DNA of 64,000 nucleotides from Paracoccus kondratievae (GCF_009301415.1 NZ_CP045072.1:1727001-1791000); one strand, 5' to 3'. Positions 53,047-62,480 are shown, numbered from the stretch's first letter. Translations and numbers: made by a program. The notes: generated by a model from the letters alone, not told the origin.

Positions 53047-54072
53047 TTACCGGAAGGGCATCGCATACATCAGGCCTCCCTGGGTCCATTGAGCGTTCAG
53101 GCCGCGCGCAAGGCCAATGGGGGTCTGCTCGCCAATGGTGGCAGCAAAGATTTCGCCATAGTTTCCGCCGGCCTTGATCGCCCGCTTGGCCCATTCGGCA
53201 TCTAGGCCGATCATCTTGCCCAGCTCATCGGTCGTGCCCAGCAGACGCTGAACCTCGGGGTTGTTCGAGCTTTTTGCCAGCTCGTCGATATTGGCCGAGG
53301 TGACGCCGTATTCCTCGGCCGCGATCAGCGCGTAAAGGGTCCAGCGCGCGATATCAGCCCAGTTGCTGTCGCCATGGCGGACCGCCGGGCCGAGAGGCTC
53401 TTTCGAGATGATCTCGGGCAGGATGATGTGGTTTTCCGGGTCGGCAAAGCTTGCGCGCGTCGCGGCAAGACCTGATGCATCGGTCGTATAGGCATCGCAG
53501 GCGCCGGCCAGATACTGCTGCTCGCCCTCGGCATTGCTGTCGATGTTGACCGGCTGATACTCCATGTTGTTGGCTTTGAAGTAATCTGCCAGGTTCAGCT
53601 CGGTCGTGGTGCCGGTCTGGATGCAGATCGTCGCGCCGTTCAGCTCTTTGGCCGAGGACACGCCCAGATCTTTACGCACCATGAAGCCCTGACCATCGTA
53701 ATAGTTCACGCCGATGAAATCGAGCTTGAGGTCGGTATCGCGCTGGAAGGTCCAGGTCGAGTTGCGGGCCAGAATGTCCACCTCGCCCGAGGAAAGGGCG
53801 GTGAACCGGGTCTGGCCGGTGGTCGGCACATATTTGATCTTGGTGGCATCGCCAAGAACGGCCGCAGCCAGCGCCTTGCAGAACGAAACGTCAAAGCCCG
53901 ACCAGTTCCCGTTCGCATCGGGGGCGGCAAAACCGATCAGGCCGGTGTTCACGCCGCAATTCAGCACGCCGCGGGCCTTGACCTCTTTCAGCGTGTCTCC
54001 CTCTGCGGCCAGCGCGCCCGAGGCCGCCAGGGCGACCGCTGTCACAGAGCCGAAGAATACGGATTTCTTCAT
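53047..54072 (-). CDS. aapJ: general L-amino acid-binding protein AapJ
   Basis: A 341-residue periplasmic binding protein with signal peptide MKKSVFFGSVTAVALAASGALA. GDTLKEVKARGVLNCGVNTGLIGFAAPDANGNWSGFDVSFCKALAAAVLGD is highly AapJ/BztA-like; the family member binds many L-amino acids. Start at 54072 (MKKS); a GTG four codons earlier is also possible. It is the first gene of aapJQMP. Confidence 0.95.
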   Translation of the reverse strand: MKKSVFFGSVTAVALAASGALAAEGDTLKEVKARGVLNCGVNTGLIGFAAPDANGNWSGFDVSFCKALAAAVLGDATKIKYVPTTGQTRFTALSSGEVDILARNSTWTFQRDTDLKLDFIGVNYYDGQGFMVRKDLGVSSAKELNGATICIQTGTTTELNLADYFKANNMEYQPVNIDSNAEGEQQYLAGACDAYTTDASGLAATRASFADPENHIILPEIISKEPLGPAVRHGDSNWADIARWTLYALIAAEEYGVTSANIDELAKSSNNPEVQRLLGTTDELGKMIGLDAEWAKRAIKAGGNYGEIFAATIGEQTPIGLARGLNAQWTQGGLMYAMPFR

Positions 54073-54161
54073 AGATTTCCCCACTGTTGTTCCCGGTCCC
54101 GCCGAGGAATGAGCCGTAACTGGGCCATTGGCGGGCCCGGTTTATGCAAGGAGGCTTTATA

Positions 54162-54191
54162 CCCCCATAAGCGGCATTGTGCCGATAGGGG
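54162..54191 (-). other. hairpin in the atp12-aapJ intergenic region
   Basis: CCCCCATAAG-CGGCA-TTG-TGCCG-ATAGGGGG forms a stem with a small internal mismatch. It lies ~35 bases after the atp12 stop and ~90 bases before aapJ on the minus strand. It may end the atp12 transcript or sit in the aapJ leader. Confidence 0.5.
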
Positions 54192-54225
54192 GCCATGCGT
54201 CAAGAAAGAACCCAAACCAGACGGT

Positions 54226-54936
54226 TCAGCTGCGACTAAGCTGCCAGAACCGTTCGGAACTGCGCAGGGCGACCAGACGGTTCTGGGCCGCCTCATCGGC
54301 CTCGGTATCCCGACCCCATCGTTGTGCCTGAAATTCTTCATCAATTCGTGACAGCGCATGGGCCGTATCAGCGTCGATCCGGCCCCGGATTACCGCCAGT
54401 CCAAGGACCAGCGAACCAGGCAGCGTCACAAGATCGTGCAACGCCGTCAGGCCGAATGGATCAAGCTCTGCCACCTCGGCATGCAGTTTTCCCAGCACCG
54501 CTGGTTCCTGTGGCACGGGAATCACGCCATGGGTGATGCGCAGGGGCGCCTTCAGTTCGGTCGCGGCCCAGTCGATCAGCGGGTCCCAGCCCTCGGCCTG
54601 GGCGCGGACAAGTGTTTCGGGCGCGTCGGCACGATAGGATAAAAGGTCGGTTCCGCCATATTCAGCAAGCATTGCCGCGACCTGGGCAAATTGCGGGATC
54701 ACCTTTTCAATGGCCGAGTTCGCGGCACGGGTCAGCGGCATGTCCTGAGGATTGATCACATCCTCGACCGTCTGCCATTCTTCGGCAATGGCTTCGGCCA
54801 AAGCCCCAGCCGGCAGGATCAGCGGTTGCTTGCCCGGCGTGCGCAAGGGCCGCTCGTCCAAAAGAACCGTCCAGCCCCCGGCTTCCTTGCGCAGGTTCAC
54901 GGATTTCCAGAACCGGCGCGCCTTCCATTCACTCAT
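54226..54936 (-). CDS. ATP12 family F1-ATPase assembly chaperone
   Basis: A 236-residue protein related to mitochondrial Atp12, which chaperones the F1 alpha subunit. WKARRFWKSVNLRKEAGGWTVLLDERPLRTPGKQPLILP, LAEAIAEEWQTVEDVINPQDMPLTRAANSAIE, TDLLSYRAD, and GSLVLGLAVIRGRIDADTAHALSRIDEEFQAQRWG are diagnostic. The start overlaps the HAD gene by eight bases, making it the end of the rarA-crcB-rluC-HAD chain. Confidence 0.94.
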   Translation of the reverse strand: MSEWKARRFWKSVNLRKEAGGWTVLLDERPLRTPGKQPLILPAGALAEAIAEEWQTVEDVINPQDMPLTRAANSAIEKVIPQFAQVAAMLAEYGGTDLLSYRADAPETLVRAQAEGWDPLIDWAATELKAPLRITHGVIPVPQEPAVLGKLHAEVAELDPFGLTALHDLVTLPGSLVLGLAVIRGRIDADTAHALSRIDEEFQAQRWGRDTEADEAAQNRLVALRSSERFWQLSRS

Positions 54937-55591
54937 TCGCCCACTCCAACAGGGCGCGGGTCAGGGCGGGATAGTCCGGGGCGACCAGCCGCGCACCGGC
55001 CGCGTGCAGATCCTCGGCCGGGTGAAAGCCCCACTGGACGCCGAACCCGGCAACACCCGCCGCCCGCGCCATTTCCATATCGAAAACAGTATCGCCGATC
55101 ATCACCGCCCGCCCGGCCTTGACCCCGGTTTCGGAAAGCGCGCTTTCCAGCATCGCCGGATGTGGTTTCGAAGGATGCCCGTCCGCCGATTGCCGGGTGA
55201 TAAAACGTCGCGTCAGCCCATGCGCATCAAGGGTCGCCGCCAGCCCCCGCGCTGGCTTGCCGGTGGCAATACCCAAAAGCACCTCGTCCATCGCCGCCAG
55301 CGCATCCAGACAGTCCAGCGCGCCGGGATACAGCGGCGGCCGTGCCCCTGCCAGCCGTTCCGCGATGAATGCTTCGCGGTAGCCAGCGACGACGCGCTCG
55401 TGCAGGTCTGGCCCGGCCTCCGGCAACAGCCGCGCCACCGCCACCGGCAGTGACAGACCGACGATGGACAGGATGCGCGCCGGCTCCATCTCGGGCAGGC
55501 CTGCGCCTGCCATGGCGCTGTTCATCGCATGGGTAATCTCATGCTGGCTGTCAACCAGCGTGCCGTCGATGTCAAAGATGACCAGTTTCAT
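54929..55591 (-). CDS. HAD-superfamily hydrolase (phosphoglycolate phosphatase-like)
   Basis: A 220-residue HAD enzyme. Motif I VIFDIDGTLVDSQHEI, motif II IATGKPARG, Lys in HPSKPHPAML, motif IV VMIGDTVFDMEMARAAG. The cap is of the Gph/PpaX type. ATG at 55591 overlaps the pseudouridine synthase stop by four bases. The substrate is not determinable; phosphoglycolate or pyrophosphate are typical. Confidence 0.92.
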   Translation of the reverse strand: MKLVIFDIDGTLVDSQHEITHAMNSAMAGAGLPEMEPARILSIVGLSLPVAVARLLPEAGPDLHERVVAGYREAFIAERLAGARPPLYPGALDCLDALAAMDEVLLGIATGKPARGLAATLDAHGLTRRFITRQSADGHPSKPHPAMLESALSETGVKAGRAVMIGDTVFDMEMARAAGVAGFGVQWGFHPAEDLHAAGARLVAPDYPALTRALLEWANE

Positions 55592-56640
55592 GTTGCCTCG
55601 GCAAATGGGTCCTCGGGCACATCGTTTTCCGACCAGCCCAGTGTTTTCCACGTCCGGACCATGTGGTCGGGCAAGGGCGCGGTCACAGTGATCAGCTTTT
55701 TGGTGATCGGATGCTCGAAACGGATCATCCGAGCGTGCAGATGCAGTTTGCGGCTGATCTCACCGCCAAGCTGGGCGCCCCATCCGTCACCGGGGTTTTC
55801 CTGACCCGAACCGCCATATTTGCCGTCGCCCACAATGGGATGGCCGATCCCGGCCATATGGGCGCGCAGCTGATGGGTGCGGCCCGTCACCGGGACCATG
55901 GCAACCCATGCCGTGCGGCTGCCCAAAGCGTCCAGCACCGCAAAATCGGTATGGGCGCGCTTGGCCCCTTCGGTCGAGGCGACGGCAGAAGGATGCACGG
56001 TCATCATCTTTTCGCCTTCGCCGCCGCGCCCACGTCCCGGTGCCTTGACCAGCCCGTATTTGATCGACCCCATGCGCGGGCTGGGCACGCCGGCCACCGC
56101 CGCCCAGTAGATCTTGCGGGTCAGGCGATGACGAAACGCTTCGGACAAAGAGCGTGCGATCCGGTCGGTGCGCGCCAGCAGCAAAACACCCGAGGTGTCC
56201 TTATCCAGACGGTGCACCAGCTTGGGCCGGTCCTTGTAGCCAAACATCAGCGCCGCGGTCAGCCCGTCCACGTGCCGGTCCCCCTGCCCCGAACCACCCT
56301 GAGAAGGCAGGCCCGGAGGCTTGTTCAGCGCAATGATATGTTCGTCGCGCCACAAGACGCAGGACTGGATCATCTCGGCATCGGACTGTTTCACCGCCGC
56401 CCTGGGACGGGCGGGCACAGGTCCCGAGGCCGCCACAGGCAACGGCGGCACACGTACCTCCTGGCCCGCCTCAATGCGGGTATTGGCCTTGACCCGTCCA
56501 CCATCGACGCGCAACTGACCGGTGCGGCACCATTTCTCGACCGCGCCCTGGGTCAGCTGGGGAAAACGCTTTTTCAGCCAGCGGTCGATACGCTGATCGC
56601 CTTCGTCCGCGCTGACGCGGATGGTTTGCACGCCGCTCAC
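55588..56640 (-). CDS. RluC/RluD-type pseudouridine synthase
   Basis: A 350-residue rRNA-modifying enzyme. An S4 domain (QRIDRWLKKRFPQLTQGAVEKWCRTGQLRVDG) precedes the catalytic core with KLVHRLDKDTSGVLLLART (the catalytic Asp) and VTGRTHQLRAHMAGIGHPIVGDGKYGG. It probably modifies 23S rRNA. I start at a GTG (56640) that overlaps the crcB stop as GTGA; a second GTG is three codons later. The frame runs further upstream only through crcB. Confidence 0.92.
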   Translation of the reverse strand: MSGVQTIRVSADEGDQRIDRWLKKRFPQLTQGAVEKWCRTGQLRVDGGRVKANTRIEAGQEVRVPPLPVAASGPVPARPRAAVKQSDAEMIQSCVLWRDEHIIALNKPPGLPSQGGSGQGDRHVDGLTAALMFGYKDRPKLVHRLDKDTSGVLLLARTDRIARSLSEAFRHRLTRKIYWAAVAGVPSPRMGSIKYGLVKAPGRGRGGEGEKMMTVHPSAVASTEGAKRAHTDFAVLDALGSRTAWVAMVPVTGRTHQLRAHMAGIGHPIVGDGKYGGSGQENPGDGWGAQLGGEISRKLHLHARMIRFEHPITKKLITVTAPLPDHMVRTWKTLGWSENDVPEDPFAEAT

Positions 56641-57011
56641 GAGAACAGCCCCCGACCAATGACCAGCCCCATGACCACCGCCGCAAGCGACAGGATCACC
56701 GAGCACAGCACATAACCCAGCGCAACCGCGCCCGCGCCACGCTCCCACAGCGTTGCCGTATCCAGTGCAAACGCGGAAAAGGTCGTAAAGCCGCCCAGCA
56801 CCCCGGTCAGCAGAAAGGGCGCGAGATGCTGCCCGCCGCGATGCGCGAGCAAGGCCGCAAGCAGCCCCATCGCCAGGCAGCCGACGATGTTCACGATCAA
56901 CGTGCCCAGAGGAAAACCCTGTGTCATCCGCCCGGCCAGAATATTGACGCCATAGCGCGCAGCGGACCCCAAGGCCCCGCCCAGCCCGACCTGAAGAAAT
57001 GTATGTGTCAT
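56637..57011 (-). CDS. crcB: fluoride channel CrcB/Fluc
   Basis: A 124-residue protein with four hydrophobic helices that exports fluoride as a dimer. GGALGSAARYGVN, FPLGTLIVNIVGCLAMGLLAAL (the polar Asn track) and GVLGGFTTFSAFALDT (the Phe box) are all present. ATG at 57011 overlaps rarA's stop by four bases. I see no fluoride riboswitch, as it is inside an operon. Confidence 0.95.
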   Translation of the reverse strand: MTHTFLQVGLGGALGSAARYGVNILAGRMTQGFPLGTLIVNIVGCLAMGLLAALLAHRGGQHLAPFLLTGVLGGFTTFSAFALDTATLWERGAGAVALGYVLCSVILSLAAVVMGLVIGRGLFS

Positions 57012-58336
57012 GCCTTGTCCTCTGTCCGCCGCTTCTGGCGCAGCCCGGCGAACCATTCAACGCGCTTTTTCAACTCACGCTCGAAACCGCGTTCGACAGG
57101 CAGATAGAAAACCGGCCGCTTCATGTCGTCGGGGAAATAATTCTGACCCGAGAATCCGTCCTCGGCGTCGTGGTCATAGCGATAGCCCGCACCATAGCCC
57201 TGATCGGCCATCAATCCGGTCGGTGCGTTCAGAATATGCTTGGGCGGCATCTGGCTGCCCGAGCGTCGCGCCAGATCTCGCGCCGCTTTATAGGCGACAT
57301 AGCCGGCATTCGATTTGGGCGCCAGCGCCAGATAGATCGTGGCCTGCGCCAGCGCCAGCTCTCCCTCGGGGCTGCCCAGCCGTTCGTAAAGTGCCCAGGC
57401 GTCAAGGCAATGGCGTTGCGCGGCAGGATCGGCCAGGCCGATATCCTCGACCGCCATACGGGTCAGGCGGCGGGCGAGATAGCGCGGGTCCTCTCCGCCT
57501 TCGAGCATACGCGACAACCAGTACAGCGCCGCATCGGGATCACTTCCACGCACCGATTTGTGCAGGGCCGAGATCAGGTTGTAATGCTCATCACCCGACT
57601 TGTCGTATTTCGCCGCGCGCCTCATCAAACGTTGCGCCAGTTGGTCGGTGTCGAGCTTGCCCGGGACCCGCCAGGCCATCACCTGCTCGATCAGGTTCAG
57701 CGCGGCGCGGCCATCGCCATCTGCCATCTCCAGCAGCCGGTCGCGCGCCTCGGCGGTCAGGGGCAGCGGGCGATCAAGCTCTTTCTCGGCCCGCTGCGCC
57801 AGACGTTCCATATCGGCAAGGCTCAGCCGCTCCAGCACGATGACCTGAGCGCGGGACAACAGCGCGGCGTTCAGCTCAAAACTAGGGTTTTCGGTAGTGG
57901 CACCGACCAGCGTGATGGTGCCATCCTCCATATGCGGCAGGAAACTGTCCTGCTGCGCCTTGTTGAAACGATGGATCTCGTCCACGAACAAAAGCGTGCC
58001 CCTGCCTTGCTGGTGACGCAGACGGGCTGCGTCAAAAACCTTGCGCAGTTCGGGCACACCCGAAAAAATCGCCGAGATCTGCACGAAAGCCAGGTCGGTT
58101 TCCTGTGCGAGCAGACGCGCGATGGTGGTTTTCCCAACCCCCGGCGGCCCCCAGAGAATCAGCGACGACAGGCTGCCGGCATGCAGCATGGCGCCAAGTG
58201 GCCCGTCCGGGCCCAGCACCTTGTCCTGACCAACGACATCAGCCAGCCGTGCCGGCCGAATCCGGTCGGCCAGAGGACGCGCCACAGCGCGCGCAGGTTC
58301 GCCCGAGGCGGGCGCGGTATCAAACAGATCAGCCAT
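57008..58336 (-). CDS. rarA: replication-associated recombination protein A
   Basis: A 442-residue AAA+ ATPase (MgsA/WRNIP1 family) acting at stalled forks. [27 protein letters not shown], Walker [18 protein letters not shown] (~65), Walker [18 protein letters not shown], sensor [18 protein letters not shown], and the C-terminal tetramer region [19 protein letters not shown] are conserved. It begins 61 bp after luxI on the same strand, so transcription could read through from the quorum-sensing genes. Confidence 0.95.
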   Translation of the reverse strand: MADLFDTAPASGEPARAVARPLADRIRPARLADVVGQDKVLGPDGPLGAMLHAGSLSSLILWGPPGVGKTTIARLLAQETDLAFVQISAIFSGVPELRKVFDAARLRHQQGRGTLLFVDEIHRFNKAQQDSFLPHMEDGTITLVGATTENPSFELNAALLSRAQVIVLERLSLADMERLAQRAEKELDRPLPLTAEARDRLLEMADGDGRAALNLIEQVMAWRVPGKLDTDQLAQRLMRRAAKYDKSGDEHYNLISALHKSVRGSDPDAALYWLSRMLEGGEDPRYLARRLTRMAVEDIGLADPAAQRHCLDAWALYERLGSPEGELALAQATIYLALAPKSNAGYVAYKAARDLARRSGSQMPPKHILNAPTGLMADQGYGAGYRYDHDAEDGFSGQNYFPDDMKRPVFYLPVERGFERELKKRVEWFAGLRQKRRTEDKA

Positions 58337-58397
58337 GCGGACGGTATGTTACGCCGCCCGCATCATCGGCGAAAGGCCCTGCACCCGATGCCGCGCA

Positions 58398-58988
58398 TCA
58401 GTGCATCTTTGCCGCAAGGTTGATCGAGACACACTGGAAGTAACCGTCATCAATCCAGACCACCGGCCCCATGGCCTGCGCATCAAGCCCGCAGGGTACC
58501 AGCCAACGCGGCCAGTTCGAGGCGACAAGGCACACCAGACGCGTGGCACCCAGATTACGCGCCGAGTTCGTCATCTCTTGCACCAGGTTCAGGTGAACGC
58601 GGCGACGTTCACGCTGGGGGACGTCGTGATTGACGAACAGCCTGCTTGCCTCCCACGTCCCGGGATCGACCGGGGCCGGCTCATCAAGCAGGTTCTGAGG
58701 GATCGAACCGCCCAGAAGATCAAGCTGGGCATCGCGAATCATGTAAGAGTACATGCCGCAGTGCGCCGTGGTGGGCGTCAGCCGAACTCCAGCCAGTACC
58801 TGCCCATTCTGATGGATCGCCACCCAACGGCTCATCGGGGTGTCGTATTGATCGAACTCCATATCGTCCGTCTGGGGCAGATCCCAGCACTTCTGGACGA
58901 TGAAGCTTTGCTTGCGTGCACGAAAGATGTTCGCGAACAGCTCGCCATGGATGTGCAGGTTAGCAAAGGAAAGGGTGGTGGTCTGCAT
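58398..58988 (-). CDS. acyl-homoserine-lactone synthase (LuxI family)
   Basis: A 196-residue autoinducer synthase that joins an acyl group to S-adenosylmethionine to make an N-acyl-homoserine lactone. The invariant residues line up by count: Arg25, Phe29, Trp35, Asp46, Asp49, Arg69, Glu113 and Arg116 (LuxI R24, F28, W34, D45, D48, R69, E100, R103). AGGAGA precedes the ATG. Directly downstream of a luxR gene. Paracoccus denitrificans has an orthologous pair (PdnI/PdnR) making a long-chain C16-HSL; the chain length here is not readable. Confidence 0.93.
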   Translation of the reverse strand: MQTTTLSFANLHIHGELFANIFRARKQSFIVQKCWDLPQTDDMEFDQYDTPMSRWVAIHQNGQVLAGVRLTPTTAHCGMYSYMIRDAQLDLLGGSIPQNLLDEPAPVDPGTWEASRLFVNHDVPQRERRRVHLNLVQEMTNSARNLGATRLVCLVASNWPRWLVPCGLDAQAMGPVVWIDDGYFQCVSINLAAKMH

Positions 58989-59054
58989 GCTCTTCTCCTG
59001 GGGTTGCGGTGGTACTGGCCCCCAGGTGTAAACCGCAATGGTTAACGCAACGTC

Positions 59055-59666
59055 CTACAGCAGGCGGTAGTCCTTGGCCCGTTGCAGCGCTTCGGCAGTC
59101 GTTCTTGCCATCAGCCTTTCGCGCGCCGAGATCAGACGAGCTTTGAATGCGCTTTCCGTAATACCAAGCTTTGCAGCCGCCGCTGCATGACGATCGCCCT
59201 CTGCGATACACCGAAGGGCCTCTTGCTGAGCCTTCGTCAGGCTCTCCGGCGGCTCCGTAATTTCGTGAAGCCGACGTATCGTCGCCGAGATCACATCAAT
59301 CTCATCATCCGTGAACTCCCGCCTGTCATGAGCAAAGGCAGCGATGGTACGCGACTTGATCGGCCCATGAGCCACCACCACACCATAAGGCAGGCCGTGA
59401 TCTGCTGCGTCCTGAAGGATCGAAAAGGGGTCGGGAATCGGCAGCACGCTCCAGCGGCATACGCCTGTTGTCGAGAATCCCCAGGCAATCGTCGGGTCGC
59501 GCAAGGCATAGGCGCGCTCGGAATAACGCTGCGTCCACTCCTTGTTATAGGTCTGGAACTGCATCAGGGGCGCAGCAAAGCGGATGTGCAAACCGATAAA
59601 GTAGCCCGCGGGGGCCAGCTTTTTCAGTTTGGCGAGTGCTGCGTTGATTTCCGCGCGAGACGACAT
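59055..59666 (-). CDS. LuxR-type autoinducer-binding regulator
   Basis: A 203-residue protein: autoinducer-binding domain (~15-130) and a C-terminal LuxR helix-turn-helix (~140-200; LTKAQQEALRCIAEGDRHAAAAAKLGITESAFKARLISARERL). The ligand-site residues keep TraR spacing: Trp44, Tyr48, Asp57-Pro58, Trp72. It lies upstream of luxI with 66 bp between. The classical Gly of the HTH (EGD, not EGK) is near-canonical. It would sense the product of the neighbouring synthase. Confidence 0.93.
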   Translation of the reverse strand: MSSRAEINAALAKLKKLAPAGYFIGLHIRFAAPLMQFQTYNKEWTQRYSERAYALRDPTIAWGFSTTGVCRWSVLPIPDPFSILQDAADHGLPYGVVVAHGPIKSRTIAAFAHDRREFTDDEIDVISATIRRLHEITEPPESLTKAQQEALRCIAEGDRHAAAAAKLGITESAFKARLISARERLMARTTAEALQRAKDYRLL

Positions 59667-59720
59667 GACTATTTGTACAGATTGCTTTTACCTCAGGTCA
59701 TCAAGAAAATTGGCATGTAT

Positions 59721-59745
59721 TACAGGGTATTCAAGCAATACTGTA
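59721..59745. promoter_or_regulatory. imperfect inverted repeat upstream of luxR
   Basis: TACAG (59721-59725) faces CTGTA (59741-59745), and GTATT (59727-59731) faces AATAC (59737-59741). It lies 55-79 bases before the luxR ATG. It could be an operator; its arms are CAG...CTG rather than the CTG...CAG usual in lux boxes. Confidence 0.35.
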
Positions 59746-59946
59746 TTAAGAAGCAACGTTTTTTCTGCCGCCGTCGTCTCTCCTCGTCGGCGCCGGGGGT
59801 TGTTGTCATCTTCGCAGACACCAATGACGGCCCGGCGCACCCCTGTTTTCCATACCTTTTCCATAAGCCGCCACAACTATTTGAAGAACTGTAGAAATTC
59901 TATCTACCGTTGCTTGCAGAGCTTGTTGTGGCAACTGTTGCAAAAA

Positions 59947-59977
59947 GGCCCGCAGCCATCTGGCGTGGCTGCGGGCC
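59947..59977 (-). terminator. rho-independent terminator of the alpha operon (after rplQ)
   Basis: Minus strand: 12-bp stem GGCCCGCAGCCA / TGGCTGCGGGCC, 7-base loop, followed by TTTTTG. It ends the ribosomal protein transcript. Confidence 0.9.
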
Positions 59978-60013
59978 CAAGATTCGCTTAACCGCAAGAA
60001 ACGGTTAGACTTC

Positions 60014-60436
60014 TCACGATTCGTCGGTGGCCGATTCGGCTTCCAGACGGGCACGGTCAGCCGCACCCTTGGCGCTGGTGTCGCGCTCGACGAACTCGAT
60101 GATCGCCATGGGTGCCATGTCGCCATAGCGGAAACCGGCTTTCAGAACACGGACATAGCCGCCCTGACGGTCTTTGTAGCGCGGGCCGAGAATCTCGAAC
60201 AGTTTGGCAACGTGGCTGTCCTGTTTCAGCTGGGCAGCCGCCTGACGGCGGGCGTGCAGGTCGCCGCGCTTGGCCAGCGTGATCAGCTTCTCGATGACGG
60301 GGCGCAGTTCCTTGGCCTTGGGCAGAGTGGTCTTGATCTGCTCATGCTCGATCAGCGAGCCAGCCATGTTGGCGAACAGCGCCTTGCGGTGTTCGTGGGT
60401 ACGGTTCAGACGGCGATAACCGCGGGCGTGACGCAT
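60014..60436 (-). CDS. rplQ: 50S ribosomal protein L17
   Basis: A 140-residue large-subunit protein. [66 protein letters not shown] is the universal L17 core, with [27 protein letters not shown]. The final ~20 residues are an Ala/Glu-rich extension usual in alphaproteobacteria. Last gene of the alpha operon. Confidence 0.98.
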   Translation of the reverse strand: MRHARGYRRLNRTHEHRKALFANMAGSLIEHEQIKTTLPKAKELRPVIEKLITLAKRGDLHARRQAAAQLKQDSHVAKLFEILGPRYKDRQGGYVRVLKAGFRYGDMAPMAIIEFVERDTSAKGAADRARLEAESATDES

Positions 60437-60519
60437 GATATGTCTCCTTTACGTCTTTTTGCTTTGTCCGGCAGCCCATGCGTGCGGGCCGCTCTCCTTG
60501 GGGCGGAATGCCCGGTACT

Positions 60520-60542
60520 CCGGGGGCGACATGCGCCCCCGG
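60520..60542 (-). other. hairpin between rpoA and rplQ
   Basis: CCGGGGGCG, 5-base loop, CGCCCCCGG, starting 10 bases after the rpoA stop. No U-run on the transcript side, so an internal processing or attenuation hairpin is more likely than a true terminator. Confidence 0.5.
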
Positions 60543-60551
60543 TATTCGTGA

Positions 60552-61568
60552 TCAGAACTGGTCGTCGAAACGCTTGGCCAGATCTTCGATGTTTTCCGGC
60601 GGCCAGTCCACAACATCCATACCGAGATGCAGGCCCATGCCCGAGAGCACTTCCTTGATCTCGTTAAGCGATTTGCGGCCGAAGTTCGGAGTGCGCAGCA
60701 TCTCGGCTTCGGTCTTCTGGATGAGGTCGCCGATATAGACGATATTGTCGTTCTTGAGGCAGTTCGCCGAACGCACCGACAGCTCCAGTTCGTCCACTTT
60801 CTTGAGCAGGCGCGGGTCGAATTCCAGCCCATCCTCGGCATCCGAGCGGGTGGCCGTCTCGGGCTCTTCGAAGTTGACGAAGACCGACAGCTGGTCCTGA
60901 ATGATACGCGCAGCATAGGCCACGGCATCTTCCGGGGTCAGCGAACCGTCGGTTTCAACCTTCATGGTCAGCTTGTCATAGTCCAGCACCTGGCCTTCGC
61001 GGGTCGGCGTGACTTCGTAGCTGACACGCTTGACCGGCGAAAAGATCGCGTCGATCGGAATCAGGCCGATGGGCGCATCCTCGGGACGGTTCTTGTCGGC
61101 GGCGACATAGCCCTTGCCGTTGGCAACGGTCAGTTCCATGTGCAGCTCGGCGCCGTCATCAAGATGGCAGATGATGTGGTCGCGGTTCAGGATGGTGATG
61201 CCAGCGGTTTCCTGGATATCACCAGCCTTGACCTCGCCCGGACCCTTGGCCGACAGCGTCAGCCGTTTGGGCGCATCGACTTCCATCTTCAGCGTCACGC
61301 CCTTGAGGTTCAGGACGATGTCGGTGACGTCCTCGCGCACCCCCGGGACAGAGGAGAACTCGTGCAGCACGTTGTCGATCTGCACCGAGGTGATGGCCGC
61401 GCCCTGCAACGAGGACAGCAGCACACGGCGCAGCGCGTTGCCCAGCGTCAGGCCAAAGCCGCGCTCAAGCGGTTCCGCCACGACGGTGGCCACGCGGGAC
61501 GGATCGGCACCCGGCTTGATTTCAAGCTGGGTCGGCTTGATCAGTTCAGCCCAATTCTTGTGGATCAT
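60552..61568 (-). CDS. rpoA: DNA-directed RNA polymerase alpha subunit
   Basis: A 338-residue subunit. The N-terminal dimerisation domain has [36 protein letters not shown]. The C-terminal domain (DNA- and activator-binding) has [57 protein letters not shown]. Normal length; located between rpsK and rplQ. Confidence 0.99.
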   Translation of the reverse strand: MIHKNWAELIKPTQLEIKPGADPSRVATVVAEPLERGFGLTLGNALRRVLLSSLQGAAITSVQIDNVLHEFSSVPGVREDVTDIVLNLKGVTLKMEVDAPKRLTLSAKGPGEVKAGDIQETAGITILNRDHIICHLDDGAELHMELTVANGKGYVAADKNRPEDAPIGLIPIDAIFSPVKRVSYEVTPTREGQVLDYDKLTMKVETDGSLTPEDAVAYAARIIQDQLSVFVNFEEPETATRSDAEDGLEFDPRLLKKVDELELSVRSANCLKNDNIVYIGDLIQKTEAEMLRTPNFGRKSLNEIKEVLSGMGLHLGMDVVDWPPENIEDLAKRFDDQF

Positions 61569-61686
61569 GCGATTGCCTCCATACCAGTTTCCGACCCATG
61601 ACCGACAGTCGGAAACGCCCGAGGTGATAAGCGAAAAGCGCGCCCGCGCCGAAAAACGGCGCGAAGCGCGTCAAAGTCTTGACCGA

Positions 61687-62076
61687 TCAGACCCGGCGGC
61701 GCTTCGGCGGGCGGCAGCCGTTGTGCGCGATCGGGGTAACATCGCGGATCGCAGTGATGTTGAAGCCAACCGCAGCCAGCGCACGCAGCGCCGATTCGCG
61801 GCCCGAGCCGGGGCCCTGAACTTCAACTTCCAGCGTGCGAACGCCATGTTCCTGCGCCTTACGGCCAGCGTCCTCAGCGGCCATCTGGGCGGCATAGGGG
61901 GTCGATTTACGCGAACCCTTGAAGCCCATGGTGCCGGCCGACGACCAGGCAATAGCGTTGCCCTGCACGTCCGAGATCAGGATCTTGGTGTTGTTGAAGG
62001 ACGAATTCACATGCGCCACGCCAGCGGCGATGTTTTTGCGTTCCTTGCGCTTGATGCGAGTCTTATCGCGTGCCAT
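61687..62076 (-). CDS. rpsK: 30S ribosomal protein S11
   Basis: A 129-residue small-subunit protein. [54 protein letters not shown] and the C-terminal [17 protein letters not shown] are universal S11 features. It lies 12 bp after rpsM. Confidence 0.99.
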   Translation of the reverse strand: MARDKTRIKRKERKNIAAGVAHVNSSFNNTKILISDVQGNAIAWSSAGTMGFKGSRKSTPYAAQMAAEDAGRKAQEHGVRTLEVEVQGPGSGRESALRALAAVGFNITAIRDVTPIAHNGCRPPKRRRV

Positions 62077-62088
62077 GTCCGTTCCCCC

Positions 62089-62457
62089 TTACTTCTTCTT
62101 GCCGGCGATGGGTTTCGCCGGGCCCTTGCGGGTGCGGGCATTGGTGTGGGTGCGCTGACCGCGCACCGGCAGGCCGCGACGATGACGCAGGCCGCGATAC
62201 GAGCCGAGGTCCATCAGACGCTTGATGTTCATCTGCGTCTCACGGCGCAGGTCGCCTTCGACGGTCAGGTTGGCGTCGATGTATTCGCGGATCTGCAGAA
62301 CTTCAGCGTCCGACAGGTCATTCACGCGGCGCGCCGGATCGATACCGACAGCCTGAATGATCTGTTCGGCGAATTTCGGGCCGATCCCGTGGATATAGGT
62401 CAGAGCGATGGGGACGCGTTTCCCCGTCGGAATGTTGACGCCAGCAATACGAGCCAC
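62089..62457 (-). CDS. rpsM: 30S ribosomal protein S13
   Basis: A 122-residue small-subunit protein: [60 protein letters not shown], basic tail KPIAGKKK. I use the GTG at 62457, which gives the normal (M/V)ARIAGV start and has AAAGGAAA seven bases upstream; the ATG at 62475 would add six nonconserved residues and consume that ribosome-binding site. Confidence 0.97.
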   Translation of the reverse strand: MARIAGVNIPTGKRVPIALTYIHGIGPKFAEQIIQAVGIDPARRVNDLSDAEVLQIREYIDANLTVEGDLRRETQMNIKRLMDLGSYRGLRHRRGLPVRGQRTHTNARTRKGPAKPIAGKKK

Positions 62458-62480
62458 GCGTGTTTCCTTTTCCATGTTGC

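Larger units (their letters stand above)
59667..60013. other. 347-bp intergenic region, luxR upstream / rplQ downstream
   Basis: Its luxR-proximal part (59680-59760) is AT-rich and probably holds the luxR promoter. It contains TACAG...CTGTA (59721-59745) with a nested GTATT/AATAC. The rplQ-proximal part holds the rplQ terminator (59947-59977). No gene was recognised. Confidence 0.6.

Noticed and set aside
54929..55651. Longer HAD protein starting at 55651
   Set aside because: The extra 20 residues are in the pseudouridine synthase 3' end and nonconserved; ATG 55591 with a four-base overlap and MKLVIFDIDGT fits better.
59006..59036. GCGGT...CTGG/CCAG...ACCGC dyad between luxR and luxI as a lux box
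   Set aside because: The inner and outer arms have different centres, and it lies 18-48 bases before the luxI ATG, too close to leave room for a LuxR-activated promoter.
62458..62475. ATG start of S13 at 62475
   Set aside because: It would add MEKETR before the conserved VARIAGV start and use up the good ribosome-binding site of the GTG at 62457.
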